A stretch of DNA of 45,857 nucleotides from positions 1 through 45,857 of the forward strand of contig JAKALP010000040.1 in the NCBI GenBank assembly GCA_021824175.1, in the 5' to 3' direction. Within the stretch, counting starts at the first letter, position 1; each line of letters starts with the position of its first letter. Positions 36,554 through 44,061 of the stretch are shown one piece after another. The stretch is from Deltaproteobacteria bacterium. GTDB lineage: Bacteria; Desulfobacterota; Desulfobacteria; Desulfobacterales; Desulfosarcinaceae. The notes under the pieces were generated by a model. That model was given only the letters and a program-made list of their open reading frames with translations. It was not told the DNA's origin and searched no databases. Made by a program: the position numbers and the translations under genes.

Positions 36554-37618
36554 TCAATCCACTGGTTCGATCCACCCCATGGGGGCTGCAACACGGCCGT
36601 ATTGAATGTCGGTGATGGTATCGTATAACCGCTGGGCCAGGGGGCCGGACTGGCCCTGGCCCACCTTGATGGTTTTATCTTCGTACTTGAGCTCGCCCAC
36701 GGGGGATATGACCGCCGCGGTGCCCGAGCCGAAAATCTCAGTTAAGGCCCCGGCCTGGTGGGCCGCGAAAACTTCATCGATGCTGATGCGGCGCTCGATG
36801 GTTTTAATGCCCCACGATCGGGCCAAGGCCAGTACTGAATCCCGGGTGATGCCCGGCAAAATACTACCGTTGAGCATGGGGGTCACCAGTTCATTGCCGA
36901 TGACGAACAAAATGTTCATGGAGCCCACTTCTTCCACATACTTCTGCTCCACGCCGTCGAGCCACAGCACTTGGGTGAAGCCGGCTTGGTGGGCTTTCTC
37001 GCCGGCCAGCAGACTGGCGGCATAGTTGCCCATGGTCTTGGTGTCGCCCAGGCCGCCGCGCACGGCGCGGACATGCTCGCGGGTGACCATGATTTTGACC
37101 GGATTGAACCCTTCGGGGTAGTAAGCGCCCACCGGGCACAAAATGATAAAGAAGCGATAGGTGTGGGAGGCCCGCACGCCCAGGAACGGATCGGTGGCAA
37201 TGATGGTAGGCCGGATATATAAGGAGGTGCCCGGCGCATCGGGCACCCAGTCGCGTTCGATTTTCACCAACTCTTTGAGCGCATGGAGCGCAAAGGCCTC
37301 ATCAATGGGCGGGATGCACAGCTTGCGCGCGGAATAATTGAAGCGCTTGAAATTCTCTTTGGGTCGGAAGAGCTGGATCTGGCCCTTGCCCGTTCGGTAG
37401 GCCTTGAGCCCCTCGAAAATCCCCTGGCCATAATGGAACACCATGACTGACGGTGCCACAACAAAAGGCGCATACGGTTCGATGCGCGGGTTGTGCCATC
37501 CTTTTTCCACGCTGTAATCCATATTGAACATATGGTCGGTGAAAATAGTGCCGAATCCGAGTTTGTTGGCGGCGGGTTTGGGTTTCAATTGATTGCTGCG
37601 GGTAATGGTCAACTGCAT
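36554..37618 (-). CDS. ilvE: Branched-chain amino acid aminotransferase
   Basis: Transfers amino groups between Leu/Ile/Val and 2-oxoglutarate. From ATG 37618 (GAGGAG just upstream) it is 354 residues; ATG 37654 is in frame but lies before the ribosome site. Fold-type IV PLP enzyme: YGQGIFEGLKAYR, RPTIIATDP, GLGDTKTMGNYAAS with the probable Schiff-base Lys, QVLWLDGVEQKYVEEVGSMN, and the late FGSGTAAVISPVGEL. The length and motifs match the larger, eukaryote/BCAT-like (IlvE class of about 350 residues) enzymes. It is the last GC-rich gene before the composition change. No functional link to the glycogen genes is apparent; the gap to galU is 89 bases. Confidence 0.93.
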   Translation of the reverse strand: MQLTITRSNQLKPKPAANKLGFGTIFTDHMFNMDYSVEKGWHNPRIEPYAPFVVAPSVMVFHYGQGIFEGLKAYRTGKGQIQLFRPKENFKRFNYSARKLCIPPIDEAFALHALKELVKIERDWVPDAPGTSLYIRPTIIATDPFLGVRASHTYRFFIILCPVGAYYPEGFNPVKIMVTREHVRAVRGGLGDTKTMGNYAASLLAGEKAHQAGFTQVLWLDGVEQKYVEEVGSMNILFVIGNELVTPMLNGSILPGITRDSVLALARSWGIKTIERRISIDEVFAAHQAGALTEIFGSGTAAVISPVGELKYEDKTIKVGQGQSGPLAQRLYDTITDIQYGRVAAPMGWIEPVD

Positions 37619-37654
37619 GGCGATCTCCTCGCACCGTGGGAAATTGAATTTCAT

Positions 37655-38290
37655 TGTAATTAAGGAAAGTTCCCACTAGTGCCTAATAAAAAAAGTTTCA
37701 AAACCATAGCACTGACCAATGTCATGATGCAAGCCTGAGCTTAGTCATCTCTGATACAAAATTGTGAACCATTACCCCAATCAAGACTACACGTTCAGAT
37801 TGCATTGCATCTAATGCCAAACTCACATTGCATAGTATTCCGATAAGAATGCAATTGCGATGAGAGCCAACAATTAAATGCTATTCTACAAAATTTTCGT
37901 CTTAATGCTTCGCAAGTATAGGCAGAGAAATGGCATCGACCTGGCAATATTCTCAAAAAACAAGCCGACTTTCCCGGAAACAAAAGGCTTCCGACCCGTT
38001 AATCGACCCAGTCAGCAATGGTAAAAAGCAAGCCCCTGGGGGACAGAAGATGTCAATTCAATTTGCCCATAAATGATTAGGCCTGTCTGTTAATTTGGTT
38101 GCAATTGTCTCACAATTTGCTATGAATAACAGTATGATTAGTGGTTTGGCTCATTGAATTTATAACCGATATGCCCGTTTAAATAGACGATGCAATTGTT
38201 ATTGGTCTCTAATGTTACGCATTGATACTTTGCATGACAGCTGAAAAGATACCAACAACTTAACTACACTAATTACAACAGGTGCGCACC
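37655..38290. other. AT-rich non-coding interval at a composition boundary
   Basis: Over 600 bases with no supported gene. Compared with the left side it is visibly AT-rich and contains repeated short words around ATTGCAT/GCAATTG (for example 37801, 37829, 37848, 38098, 38190). It separates the GC-rich backbone from the second GalU and the minus-strand accessory operon. I found no tRNA, integrase or clear direct repeat marking an insertion site. It must contain promoters for both flanking genes, but no clear -35/-10 pair could be selected. Confidence 0.5.
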
Positions 38291-39163
38291 ATGCCAAAAA
38301 TCACAAAAGCAGTAGTCGCGGTTGCCGGAACCGGAACCAGATTTCTTCCCGCAACAAAATCAATGCCCAAAGAGATGTTACCGATTGTTGACAAACCAAT
38401 TATTCATTTAGTCGCTGAGGAATTGGTTGAGGCTGGAATTACAGATATAATCTTAGTGACCAATTCTGATAAAAAATCCCTGGAAGATCATTTTGATCAC
38501 AACCGATTGCTTGAGCATTCATTAGAAAAAACCGGCAAAATTAAATATCGCGACGAGATATCAAAAATTGCGGAGATGTGTAACTATATATTTATTAGAC
38601 AGAAAGGGCCCTATGGCAATGGAACCCCCGTCCTCTCTGCAGCCAATATCGTCGGCAATGATCCCTTTATCTATGTGTGGGGCGATGATTTGGTGAAATC
38701 AAAAGTGTCGTTCACTAAACAGATGATCAATGATTATACAAAAAGCGGACATCTGATGATTGGTGTTCAAGAGGTACCTTTAGAAGAAGTTAACAAATAT
38801 GGCATAGTCGAGTTGAAGCATGGCACAATGGAAATTATAGACATTATTGAGAAACCTCCCATTCATGAGGCCCCATCGAGGTTGGCGGATTTTGGGCGCA
38901 TGATCCTAAATAAAGAGATCGTTGATATCTTAAAAGAAACCCCTCTAGGAAAAAGCGATGAGCTTTGGATTGTCGATGCTATTCGTACATACGTGAAAAG
39001 GGGAGGGGTCTTCCTCGCGAAACAAGTCGAAGACGGTGAGTGGCTTACAACTGGTGACCCTTTAAATTATCTTAAAGCCGTTATTAAATATGCTCTTGAA
39101 CGTGAAGACATCGCTAAAGAATTGAGACAATTTATTGAATCAGTCAATTTGTGTAATATATAA
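38291..39163 (+). CDS. UTP-glucose-1-phosphate uridylyltransferase (GalU paralogue, copy 2)
   Basis: A 290-residue second nucleotidyltransferase of the GalU family. ATG 38291 is used; GTG 38282 is the in-frame alternative and the ribosome site is weak (ACAGG). The signature GTGTRFLPATKSMPKEMLP near residue 13 and IVDKPI follow the GalU pattern, along with ILVTNSDKKSLEDHFD, QKGPYGNGTPVLSA, YVWGDDLV, IIEKPP and GDPLNYLKAVIKYAL. It differs strongly from copy 1 and has AT-rich codon use, so it is not a recent duplicate; horizontal gain is likely. The gene faces the radical SAM operon tail to tail and may supply UDP-glucose to the second GlgA-like enzyme; that link is inference. Confidence 0.88.
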   Translation: MPKITKAVVAVAGTGTRFLPATKSMPKEMLPIVDKPIIHLVAEELVEAGITDIILVTNSDKKSLEDHFDHNRLLEHSLEKTGKIKYRDEISKIAEMCNYIFIRQKGPYGNGTPVLSAANIVGNDPFIYVWGDDLVKSKVSFTKQMINDYTKSGHLMIGVQEVPLEEVNKYGIVELKHGTMEIIDIIEKPPIHEAPSRLADFGRMILNKEIVDILKETPLGKSDELWIVDAIRTYVKRGGVFLAKQVEDGEWLTTGDPLNYLKAVIKYALEREDIAKELRQFIESVNLCNI

Positions 39164-39410
39164 TTCAAGCACTTTCTTTGGATAATTGCTTATAGGAGGG
39201 TTTTAACCTCGCGCTGAAGATTCGTTTAGACCTAAAGACAATTGACTTTGGTGGGGCCACATAGATCAATTCCGTCAGGACGTTGAATGTTTTGACTTGA
39301 AACATTCTTCACGATGAATGATCTGGAAAATCTACAGCAGATCTCGGATCCCTCATTGGGGTAGAAGAGGCACAATAAGAATTGCTTTATCACGTCGAAA
39401 ATTAGATTAT
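39164..39410. other. Convergent intergenic interval
   Basis: Between the stops of GalU copy 2 and the radical SAM gene. A 62-codon TTG-initiated minus-strand frame (39232-39420) crosses it but has no ribosome site. No strong terminator hairpin was recognised. Confidence 0.4.
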
Positions 39411-40931
39411 TCAAAGGCAAAACGATTCAACGTTAGCTCTATCAAGTCTTGCCGCACAAGTTTCCTTTGGCATTTCCCTGATGTCCCATAGCAAATCGGA
39501 ATCTTTCCATATGCTTTTCAGTCCTGCTTCATGTGTCAAAATGCCCGCAGGGCTGGCGCTAAAAGGGCATGCCTTAACTGTGCCGTTTGGAGATATAACA
39601 GCACTTGATCTGCCGCAGGTACACCTCCTGCCGAGGATGACTGCCTCAAATCTTGGAATCTCCCGCGAGAGGCGGTCGATCCATTCATTGCATTTTTCTG
39701 AAAGAATATCCTCCTGCTGGAGGCTTAATTCTCCTAGATTTCCTGAAGTACTCCGATAGAACTTAGAGAAATAGACCTTATGGATGCCATGGGTCAACAC
39801 GAAGTCTTCCAAGCCCTTTGTAACGATATCAAAATTGTCATTACGAATTGTTACAGATATCCCTATGATCGGAATAGCTTCTTTTTTTAAGAGTCTTATC
39901 GCCTGAATACTCTTATCAAACGTTTCTTTCCCACGGAAGCGATCATTATTTTTGGCGTCGAATCCGTCGAAACTAATCTCTATCTTATTTATACGGGATC
40001 GAGAGAGAAGAGCAGCGTTCTTGTTGTCCACCAGAGTGCCGTTGGTAATAAGCTTGACGTAAATATCCGCGTCACGAAGCATCGTTATTGCCTCTACCAC
40101 CTGAGGTAGGTCTAAAAGAACCTCCCCCCCAAGCAATGTGACGTAGCTTATACCAGATTCAACGACCTGTCTTAGGATGCGTTGCTTGAATTCAGGCCAT
40201 ATGAGGGGCTTTATCGAAGGAAAAGCATTACAATAACAGTCGCTGCAACGGAGATTGCATTGGTAGGTCATTTCGATAGCAGTGTAAAGGGGGAGTTCCG
40301 TGTAAGAAAATTGATCTTGGATAGTGGTTATGTTGGCGTCCCACCTGTTAGATAAAACCGCATCAAAAGTAGTGAGTTTGGGCCTGCCGCCCCAGTAGAT
40401 AAATCCGCCATCTTCAAGGTGATCAAGAAAAGCCAGAAAGATATAAGGGTCAATTTCATGACCATATTCATGGATAATCTGGTCGTAAATTTCTTTTGTC
40501 GTCTTAGCCCCATCGATCAGTTCGAACACTCTGGCGTAAGGCCGGATAAGGGCTAACATAGGATTATCCTTCATTTTACCCGATGGATCGAGCTGATTCA
40601 GGCTGGTTGTGTTATGAAGTAAAGTGATGTCGCCAAAGATCGGAATCCTCTTAACCCCGGATAATTTTTTAGGAGTCGTGTTATGGTGGGCTTGTGGAAG
40701 CGGCAGCGCAGCGATGGGGTTCGGGCAATAGAAATGCCTGATATTGAATTTGCTCCCCTGTTCAAAAGCTGGGAATGGCTCCCTGCTCAGATAAGCAGCT
40801 ATCCCGGGGCCTTTCACCTCAAAGACCTTACTTGTTCTATTAAAGACCTCGACTCGGGTCATATCTCTGTTCGCAGGTGCAGAGTAAAAGGCTGGATTCT
40901 TCTGTAGCTTTTTCTGTTGGCCTGATGACAT
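39411..40931 (-). CDS. Radical SAM protein with PqqD-like and SPASM-like regions
   Basis: A 506-residue protein of unknown substrate, from ATG 40931 (GGAG 6 bases upstream; TTG 40943 is rejected). Residues about 1-110 are unfamiliar. About 113-181 (LALIRPYARVFELIDGAKTT, then IIHEYGHEIDPYIFLAFLDHLEDGGFI) resembles PqqD, the peptide-recognition fold of RiPP maturases. The radical SAM core follows with CNLRCSDC (Cys225, 229, 232) binding the 4Fe-4S cluster, then LLGGEVLL and ITNGTLV. The C-terminal part has CTCG, then CPF (Cys437, 439, 455), ETC (491) and FCL at the end (505), like a SPASM/auxiliary-cluster domain but short of its usual final Cys set. It is last in a minus-strand operon, 53 bases after the 2H-like gene. 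It could modify a peptide or a sugar; no precursor peptide was found. Confidence 0.82.
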   Translation of the reverse strand: MSSGQQKKLQKNPAFYSAPANRDMTRVEVFNRTSKVFEVKGPGIAAYLSREPFPAFEQGSKFNIRHFYCPNPIAALPLPQAHHNTTPKKLSGVKRIPIFGDITLLHNTTSLNQLDPSGKMKDNPMLALIRPYARVFELIDGAKTTKEIYDQIIHEYGHEIDPYIFLAFLDHLEDGGFIYWGGRPKLTTFDAVLSNRWDANITTIQDQFSYTELPLYTAIEMTYQCNLRCSDCYCNAFPSIKPLIWPEFKQRILRQVVESGISYVTLLGGEVLLDLPQVVEAITMLRDADIYVKLITNGTLVDNKNAALLSRSRINKIEISFDGFDAKNNDRFRGKETFDKSIQAIRLLKKEAIPIIGISVTIRNDNFDIVTKGLEDFVLTHGIHKVYFSKFYRSTSGNLGELSLQQEDILSEKCNEWIDRLSREIPRFEAVILGRRCTCGRSSAVISPNGTVKACPFSASPAGILTHEAGLKSIWKDSDLLWDIREMPKETCAARLDRANVESFCL

Positions 40932-40984
40932 CGCATTCTCCAAAATTAAATCTTAAGACGATGGTTCCATAGGTCTTCAATCAA

Positions 40985-41716
40985 TCAGGCATTGTCTAAA
41001 GGAATGTTACCGAGCGGAGTGAATACTTCAGAGAATGCTATTGAAAAATTCAAGGATTCGCCTAGATGATAGATGAAATCCAACAGTGTTGAAAGTTGCC
41101 GATCATCCAATAGATTGATCAGATGCCCGAGTTTGATATGGGCCGTTTGGGGAGCCTTTTCCTTGAATTTCTCCACTTGGTCTTCCAAGCATTGTCTTAC
41201 ATGAAAAAGACACTCTCCTTTGGGATATCCTGGGACCAGGAGGGTACCAGTCGGAGCCAATATCATCCCATTATAATCAATGATTATGGGCCCGCGTTGA
41301 TAAGGAAGCAGCACCCTTTCGGCCGTTTGAAATTCGACCGGGGAAAGATACTCAATGCAGTCTGAGTTTTCGTAATGAGTCCGGTTTACAATCGTAGTAT
41401 GGTATCCTGATTTGGGAACAAACGCCAGTCCGCCCTTGTCTCTTCCCTTGCCAATGATTTTTTGAATATGAGAGCGCACTGCAATGGCCGTTTCCCACAG
41501 CATTTCTTCAACCCCTCGCTGGGGAAGAGGACATCCGAGGGCCAGCCCTGTAGGGTAGCAAGCACACTTTTTAAGGTAGATCGTTCCCTTATCTTCTATC
41601 TGGCTCAGATCTGCTGATGATCTACCTACCGCCTTCTCATCCAGCCCGCAATTCAAAATCTTTGTTTTGATTTCTTCATAATTATCCCGGCAAGCGGATA
41701 TTGAGTGATGGCTCAT
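40985..41716 (-). CDS. Small 2H-phosphoesterase-like (LigT-fold) protein, second motif degenerate
   Basis: A 243-residue protein. ATG 41716 overlaps the upstream gene's stop by ATGA; the in-frame start at 41746 lacks a ribosome site, while AAGGAG lies 11 bases before 41716. Two spaced His motifs with beta-strand surroundings suggest the 2H fold: GYHTTIV (His106, matching HxTh) and TAHIKLGHL (His193), where the usual Thr/Ser is replaced by Lys. LAPTGTLLVPGYPKGECLFHVRQCLEDQVEKF is the pattern of strand, turn and helix common before the second motif in LigT-like proteins. 2H enzymes act on 2',3'- or 2',5'-phosphodiester bonds. With one altered motif the protein may be a binding or altered-specificity version. 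The N-terminal third, with several Cys (ILNCG, KKCACYP), is unfamiliar. Confidence 0.55.
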   Translation of the reverse strand: MSHHSISACRDNYEEIKTKILNCGLDEKAVGRSSADLSQIEDKGTIYLKKCACYPTGLALGCPLPQRGVEEMLWETAIAVRSHIQKIIGKGRDKGGLAFVPKSGYHTTIVNRTHYENSDCIEYLSPVEFQTAERVLLPYQRGPIIIDYNGMILAPTGTLLVPGYPKGECLFHVRQCLEDQVEKFKEKAPQTAHIKLGHLINLLDDRQLSTLLDFIYHLGESLNFSIAFSEVFTPLGNIPLDNA

Positions 41717-44031
41717 TGGAGCGAGATCTCCTTTTCTATCTCCCATGAAGCGCTTAGATTTTGTCTCGTCATGATTGCGATCTTGCTAACACAAACGGAC
41801 TTGCTATGCCATCCTTTGATGAATTGTTCCTGCAGGTCCTTGCTTATTTGAATCATCTTATCTTCGGGCACCTCAGTTAGGAGGGTAAAGTGGGGGGCGA
41901 ACTTGGATAGAATATAAGGGGCCCGATAGCGATTCATTACCAGTAGGTTCCTAGGATCACTATCATCGTTTTTATCTCGTTTCATTTCCGCGCGGCTGAA
42001 GGTGTAATCCGAACCGACAGCCCTCCGGTATACCCTTTGAACCATTTCGTGATGAATGGCTTCCAAATTTCCAGTGCGGTCTACTGGGACAATGGAAATA
42101 CTGGATTTGTCTGGAAACTGCGATCTGACTTCCATGTTTTCGATCTCGAATTGTTTGAAATCCTTCAGCACGAATTCGATTTCTTTACAGGCACGTTCAC
42201 ATTCAGAGGCAGTCTGGAAGTAGAGCACATCGCAAATGGTTAGATGGAAACCAAACCATCGAGCGCCGCCAACAAGAGATTGCCAAACGGATTCTTTATT
42301 CACTTTTTTTCGCACATCATAGCCTAATATTTCTGATCCGAATTGATAGAAACCTGTATTTTCTTGAGGAATAAAATACAAAGCAATGGCTGGCATCCCC
42401 TCTATATTGACTGTTTTCTTGTCATGAAGGTCCATCGTGTCTTTGAGGTTCTGGGCAGATTTTCGTACCATGTCATATTGTGCATCCAGAAATCGAATCA
42501 TACTTTCATTGGCCGGCTCGGTCTTAGTAAATTGAATGACAGGGCTGAAATTTCCAAGTTTGGCATACCCATAAGGATAGACAAAATAATTATCATCGAC
42601 GATGATAAGGGCGAATGTGGGATAATGATTAAATAGACGCAGGCTGATCTTATCTGGGCTGCTCACCTTCTCCCATAGATCTAAAAATGTTCTTAAGCGG
42701 CTTAAAAGACCTAATTTACCAACAGGAGGGCGGTAGCTTCCCAATTCTTCCTCTATGAGTCGCCCCTCAATATCCGGGCTGAAAGGATTCGCCAAAAAGA
42801 TTTCCAAACTTTTATTTTCACGATTATCTCGAACGTTCTTCATGATCTCGCGAGCAAAGGCATCATTTTGTAATACGTTGAGCCCTGTGCCGATGAGCAC
42901 AATTCGTCGACCCATTCGCATTTTTTTCTTGATGAGGTCGTGAAATTCATCACATTGGCTTTCCTTGTAAATCTTGATGCCGAAGGTTAATTCTGGCCCA
43001 GAACATGTGGTTGATGTAATGCTAGCTGAACCTAGTGGGCGCCAAGGTTGATATCCTGGCATAATAAAAGTCATTACGCCATCTTTCCCCAGTTTGCAGT
43101 GGGCGTGCCATTTGTTTTTTTCAGAGTCCCATTTGCGGTAGTCAACTCGAACCTCGGAGTTGATCCAATCCAGAGTGATGTAATGAAACTGGGTGCCCGG
43201 TGCTGCTACATCTTGATAAGTTGCGCCTGCTTGTAAACTCAAATAGTCAATATCCTCATCTTTTTTCCCGTAAGTCCGAGTCTTGTGTGTGTGGCCGCTT
43301 AGCAAAACTGAATGATGAAAGAAGCGACGACACCGCTTAACGTCTTTGGTCCATAGCCAATCCATTGGATGATGAAACATAAATAATGTAAGATCAGATG
43401 GCTTATTGCTTCTTTTCTCTTTTGCTGCAATCGAAACCTGGTGTTCACCAATGGCAAGTTCAAATTTTTTTTCGTCTTTTCTATCTTGTTCTGACTTTTT
43501 TCGATATAGCCAGGCCGAATTCAGCCCCAAGATATCAAGTTGTTTTCCACATTTAGTTTGGTAGCGGCATACAAATGGCACTAGTCTCTGTTCTAAATCT
43601 TTGAGGTGCGCGCAATATTCGTTGGCAAAATCAAAATAGGCTTTCTGCCCTTTCATAAGTTCTTCTCTATATTCCCTTCGTTCAAGTTCTCTATTGAGCT
43701 TTTCCACGGTATCGTACGTAGGGGCGTCGGAGTCTCTGTACGCATCTAAATCCACATCATGATTCCCTGGCACAATGAAAAGGCTGCGACGTTCGCAACC
43801 TACCGCAGATAGAAGATCATTCAGAAATGGTTTCACATGCTGGTTATACTCCTCTTCCTTCCCGCTAAAAGCCAGGTCACCTGTAATAGCAATAATTTCG
43901 GGTGAAAATCCCCTAACCCTATCTTCCTTGACTCTATCCAGCAGACTTTCAAGCTTCGAGCTCTGATCTTGCTTAGTTTTTGACGATAGATGAAGATCCG
44001 AAATATGGAGAATCTGAGTTTTCTGGCTCAT
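41713..44031 (-). CDS. Calcineurin-like phosphoesterase / PLD-like / 2H-phosphoesterase fusion
   Basis: A 772-residue protein with three parts. (1) Residues 1-300: calcineurin-like metallophosphoesterase with all metal motifs, DLH (Asp12, His14), GD (51-52), GNHD (89-92), FHHP (220-221) and GHTH (246-249). (2) About 345-530: RIVLIGTGLN, FAREIMKNV, LEIFLANPFSPD, ISLRLFNHYPTFALIIVDD, YPYGYAKLGNFSP; this resembles PLD-superfamily/DUF5919-like regions, but I see no HKD catalytic motif. (3) About 545-770: a 2H-phosphoesterase domain like DUF1045, beginning MPAIALYFIPQENTGFY, with FHLTI (His596) and PHFTLL (His714), both HxTh motifs intact. The gene starts 30 bases after the second GlgA and overlaps the next gene by four bases. 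It probably cleaves one or more phosphodiester/phosphomonoester bonds; the substrate is unknown. Confidence 0.8.
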   Translation of the reverse strand: MSQKTQILHISDLHLSSKTKQDQSSKLESLLDRVKEDRVRGFSPEIIAITGDLAFSGKEEEYNQHVKPFLNDLLSAVGCERRSLFIVPGNHDVDLDAYRDSDAPTYDTVEKLNRELERREYREELMKGQKAYFDFANEYCAHLKDLEQRLVPFVCRYQTKCGKQLDILGLNSAWLYRKKSEQDRKDEKKFELAIGEHQVSIAAKEKRSNKPSDLTLFMFHHPMDWLWTKDVKRCRRFFHHSVLLSGHTHKTRTYGKKDEDIDYLSLQAGATYQDVAAPGTQFHYITLDWINSEVRVDYRKWDSEKNKWHAHCKLGKDGVMTFIMPGYQPWRPLGSASITSTTCSGPELTFGIKIYKESQCDEFHDLIKKKMRMGRRIVLIGTGLNVLQNDAFAREIMKNVRDNRENKSLEIFLANPFSPDIEGRLIEEELGSYRPPVGKLGLLSRLRTFLDLWEKVSSPDKISLRLFNHYPTFALIIVDDNYFVYPYGYAKLGNFSPVIQFTKTEPANESMIRFLDAQYDMVRKSAQNLKDTMDLHDKKTVNIEGMPAIALYFIPQENTGFYQFGSEILGYDVRKKVNKESVWQSLVGGARWFGFHLTICDVLYFQTASECERACKEIEFVLKDFKQFEIENMEVRSQFPDKSSISIVPVDRTGNLEAIHHEMVQRVYRRAVGSDYTFSRAEMKRDKNDDSDPRNLLVMNRYRAPYILSKFAPHFTLLTEVPEDKMIQISKDLQEQFIKGWHSKSVCVSKIAIMTRQNLSASWEIEKEISLQ

Positions 44032-44061
44032 ATTCGTTATGTCAGCCTCCTTTTTTATGCC

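Noticed and set aside
37795-37983. 62-codon minus-strand frame in the AT-rich gap
   Set aside because: No ribosome site and no recognisable features; the composition is that of non-coding DNA.
36465-38290. Search for a tRNA or attachment site at the composition boundary
   Set aside because: No cloverleaf-like sequence, integrase gene or flanking direct repeat could be seen by eye.
39232-39420. 62-codon minus-strand frame after the radical SAM gene, considered as a precursor peptide
   Set aside because: It begins with TTG, has no ribosome site, overlaps the radical SAM stop and lacks a leader/core layout. It contains several Cys, so it is worth checking only if conserved elsewhere.
39411-39450. 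Possible frameshift at the end of the radical SAM gene
   Set aside because: Another frame reads DLIELTLNRFAFE to a stop just beyond, and the SPASM Cys set is incomplete, but nothing in the sequence proves a shift; orthologue comparison is needed.
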